14,950 bases of DNA from the NCBI GenBank assembly GCA_019243595.1, contig JAFAUA010000048.1, forward strand, positions 1-14,950, given 5' to 3'. The translations under genes were made by a program, and so were the position numbers. Source of the DNA: Acidimicrobiia bacterium. Its GTDB lineage: Bacteria > Actinomycetota > Acidimicrobiia > Acidimicrobiales > AC-14. Numbering within the stretch: the stretch's first letter is position 1; every line of letters begins with the position of its first letter. A model generated the notes under the pieces. It ran no database searches and was not told the origin of the DNA. It saw only the letters and a program-made list of their open reading frames with translations. Shown here one piece after another: positions 14,031 to 14,950 of this stretch.

Positions 14031-14870
14031 CTATTTCTCGACAGGCACGCCGACGAGTGAGCCGTACTCGGTCCAGGAGCCGTCGTAGTTCTCGACGTCG
14101 TCGTAGCCCAGCAGCTCGGTGAGCACGAACCACGTGTGCGCCGAGCGCTCGCCGATCCGGCAGTAGGCGATGACGTCCGTGCCGGACTTCACGCCGGCGT
14201 CGTCGTACAGCTCCTTGAGCTCGTCGGCCGACTTGAACGTGCCGTCCTCATTGGCCGCCCTGCTCCACGGCACGTTGGCGGCGCCGGGGATGTGCCCGCC
14301 GACCTGGGCCTGCTCCTGGGGAAGGTGGGCAGGAGCGAGCAGCTCACCGCGGTACTCCTCGGGCGAGCGCACGTCGACGAACTGCACCTTGCCGACCTTC
14401 TGCAACACCTCGTCGCGCAGCGCCCGAAGGTCGTCGCGTACCTGGCCCGGCACCTCGAACGTCGTCGCCGTGATCGACGGCACCTCGTCGACCAGCTCTC
14501 GGCTCTCCAGCTCCCACTTCTTGCGCCCGCCGTTGAGCAGCTTCACGTTGTCGAAGCCGAGGTATCGCAAGAGCCAGTAGGCGTAGGCCGCGAACCAGTT
14601 GTTGTTCCCGCCGTAGAGGATCACGGTCGTCTCGGGACCGACTCCCGCCTCCTGCAGCAGGGCGGTCAGGCCCTGTTGGTCGACGTATTCGCGGCGCGGC
14701 TTGGCGTGCAGGTCCTCGAACCAGTTCCACCCGATGCTGTTGCGGATGTGGCCCTTCTCGTATGCGGTCGTGTCTTCGTCGACCTCGATCACGCGGAGGG
14801 TGGGATCGTCGAGCCGCTCGGCCAGCCAGTCCGTCTCGACGAGCGCATCCGGGTTTGCGTAAGCGGCCAT
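14031..14870 (-). CDS. Two-domain rhodanese (thiosulfate/3-mercaptopyruvate sulfurtransferase, SseA-like)
   Basis: A 279-residue cytoplasmic sulfurtransferase with tandem rhodanese domains, the usual length for this family. The N-terminal structural domain (about 10-125) includes AYEKGHIRNSIGWNW and lacks a catalytic cysteine (YGGNNNW at the loop). The C-terminal domain (about 160-279) has FVDVRSPEEYRGE, GGHIPGAANVPW and the active-site loop AYCRIGERSAHTW with Cys237. CRIGERS is typical of thiosulfate sulfurtransferases of the actinobacterial CysA/SseA type, which transfer sulfane sulfur to cyanide in vitro. A TAAATT box eight bases before the ATG may give a nearly leaderless transcript. The gene follows another minus-strand gene by 11 bases. 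Confidence 0.92.
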   Translation of the reverse strand: MAAYANPDALVETDWLAERLDDPTLRVIEVDEDTTAYEKGHIRNSIGWNWFEDLHAKPRREYVDQQGLTALLQEAGVGPETTVILYGGNNNWFAAYAYWLLRYLGFDNVKLLNGGRKKWELESRELVDEVPSITATTFEVPGQVRDDLRALRDEVLQKVGKVQFVDVRSPEEYRGELLAPAHLPQEQAQVGGHIPGAANVPWSRAANEDGTFKSADELKELYDDAGVKSGTDVIAYCRIGERSAHTWFVLTELLGYDDVENYDGSWTEYGSLVGVPVEK

Positions 14871-14878
14871 GAGTCAGA

Positions 14879-14884
14879 AATTTA
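14879..14884 (-). promoter_or_regulatory. Candidate -10 box for the rhodanese gene
   Basis: On the minus strand TAAATT lies eight bases before the ATG at 14870, one base longer than the exact leaderless spacing seen elsewhere in this window. The TAA doubles as the stop codon of the upstream partial gene. No Shine-Dalgarno site is visible before this ATG. Confidence 0.35.
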
Positions 14885-14950
14885 GTCCGGCGGCTGAACG
14901 TCGATGCCGACGAGTGCGAGCACGGGCCGGAGGTTGTCGGCGGGGAGCAA
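14882..14950 (-). CDS. C-terminal end of an unidentified protein (partial)
   Basis: From the right window edge a minus-strand frame runs 22 codons, with residues such as LLPADNLRPVLALVGI and an ending VQPPD, and stops at TAA (14884-14882). It is 11 bases before the rhodanese start and on the same strand, so it probably belongs to the same operon. Too little is present to name it. Confidence 0.4.
   Translation of the reverse strand: MLPADNLRPVLALVGIDVQPPD

Noticed and set aside
1..14950. Search for tRNA, rRNA, CRISPR repeats, transposases, phage genes and attachment-site repeats
   Set aside because: None was seen by eye on either strand; intergenic gaps are mostly under 150 bases, leaving little room for them.

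Overview
The window is GC-rich, gene-dense chromosomal DNA from an actinobacterium. High GC, frequent GTG starts, an F420-type luciferase-like oxidoreductase, the small DUF2277 and DUF2630 proteins, and several starts that sit seven bases after a TANNNT box (the actinobacterial leaderless-promoter pattern) all point that way. The style resembles Acidimicrobiia, but the exact lineage is an inference. I see no tRNA, rRNA, CRISPR array, insertion sequence or prophage gene.

Layout: (1) 31-1379 (+), a RecB/Cas4-like nuclease with an Fe-S cysteine pattern, overlapping a GNAT acetyltransferase. (2) 1393-2425 (-), a three-gene cluster of an unknown 93-residue protein, a nitrobindin-like heme protein and a DUF2630 protein. 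(3) 2527-5518 (+), a crotonase-fold protein, a gluconate-2-dehydrogenase-subunit-3-like protein and a GMC flavoprotein, apparently one catabolic operon. (4) 5523-6455 (-), a luciferase-like F420-type oxidoreductase. It diverges from group 5 across a symmetric promoter element at 6495-6510. (5) 6604-12395 (+), a tight operon of a secreted, C-terminally membrane-anchored protein, a two-TM protein with an Ada-like zinc domain, a fused LivH-LivM permease, LivG and LivF. (6) 12423-12632 (+), DUF2277. (7) 12629-14950 (-), the tail of an unknown gene, a two-domain rhodanese and an MFS transporter.

How the genes may work together: the crotonase/GMC operon, the F420-type oxidoreductase and the Liv-type importer are typical of an aerobic heterotroph that takes up and oxidises small organic acids, terpenoid- or steroid-like alcohols, or amino acids. 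No substrate is determined by the sequence.

The most unusual parts are the Liv operon and its control region. The permease is a two-domain fusion. The two ATPases carry changes that would fall in the same composite ATP site. No binding-protein gene is present, and two unrecognised envelope proteins take its place. The operon is preceded by a possible leaderless leader ORF that starts from a promoter overlapping the divergent one. I found nothing that is clearly a new defence or mobile system.
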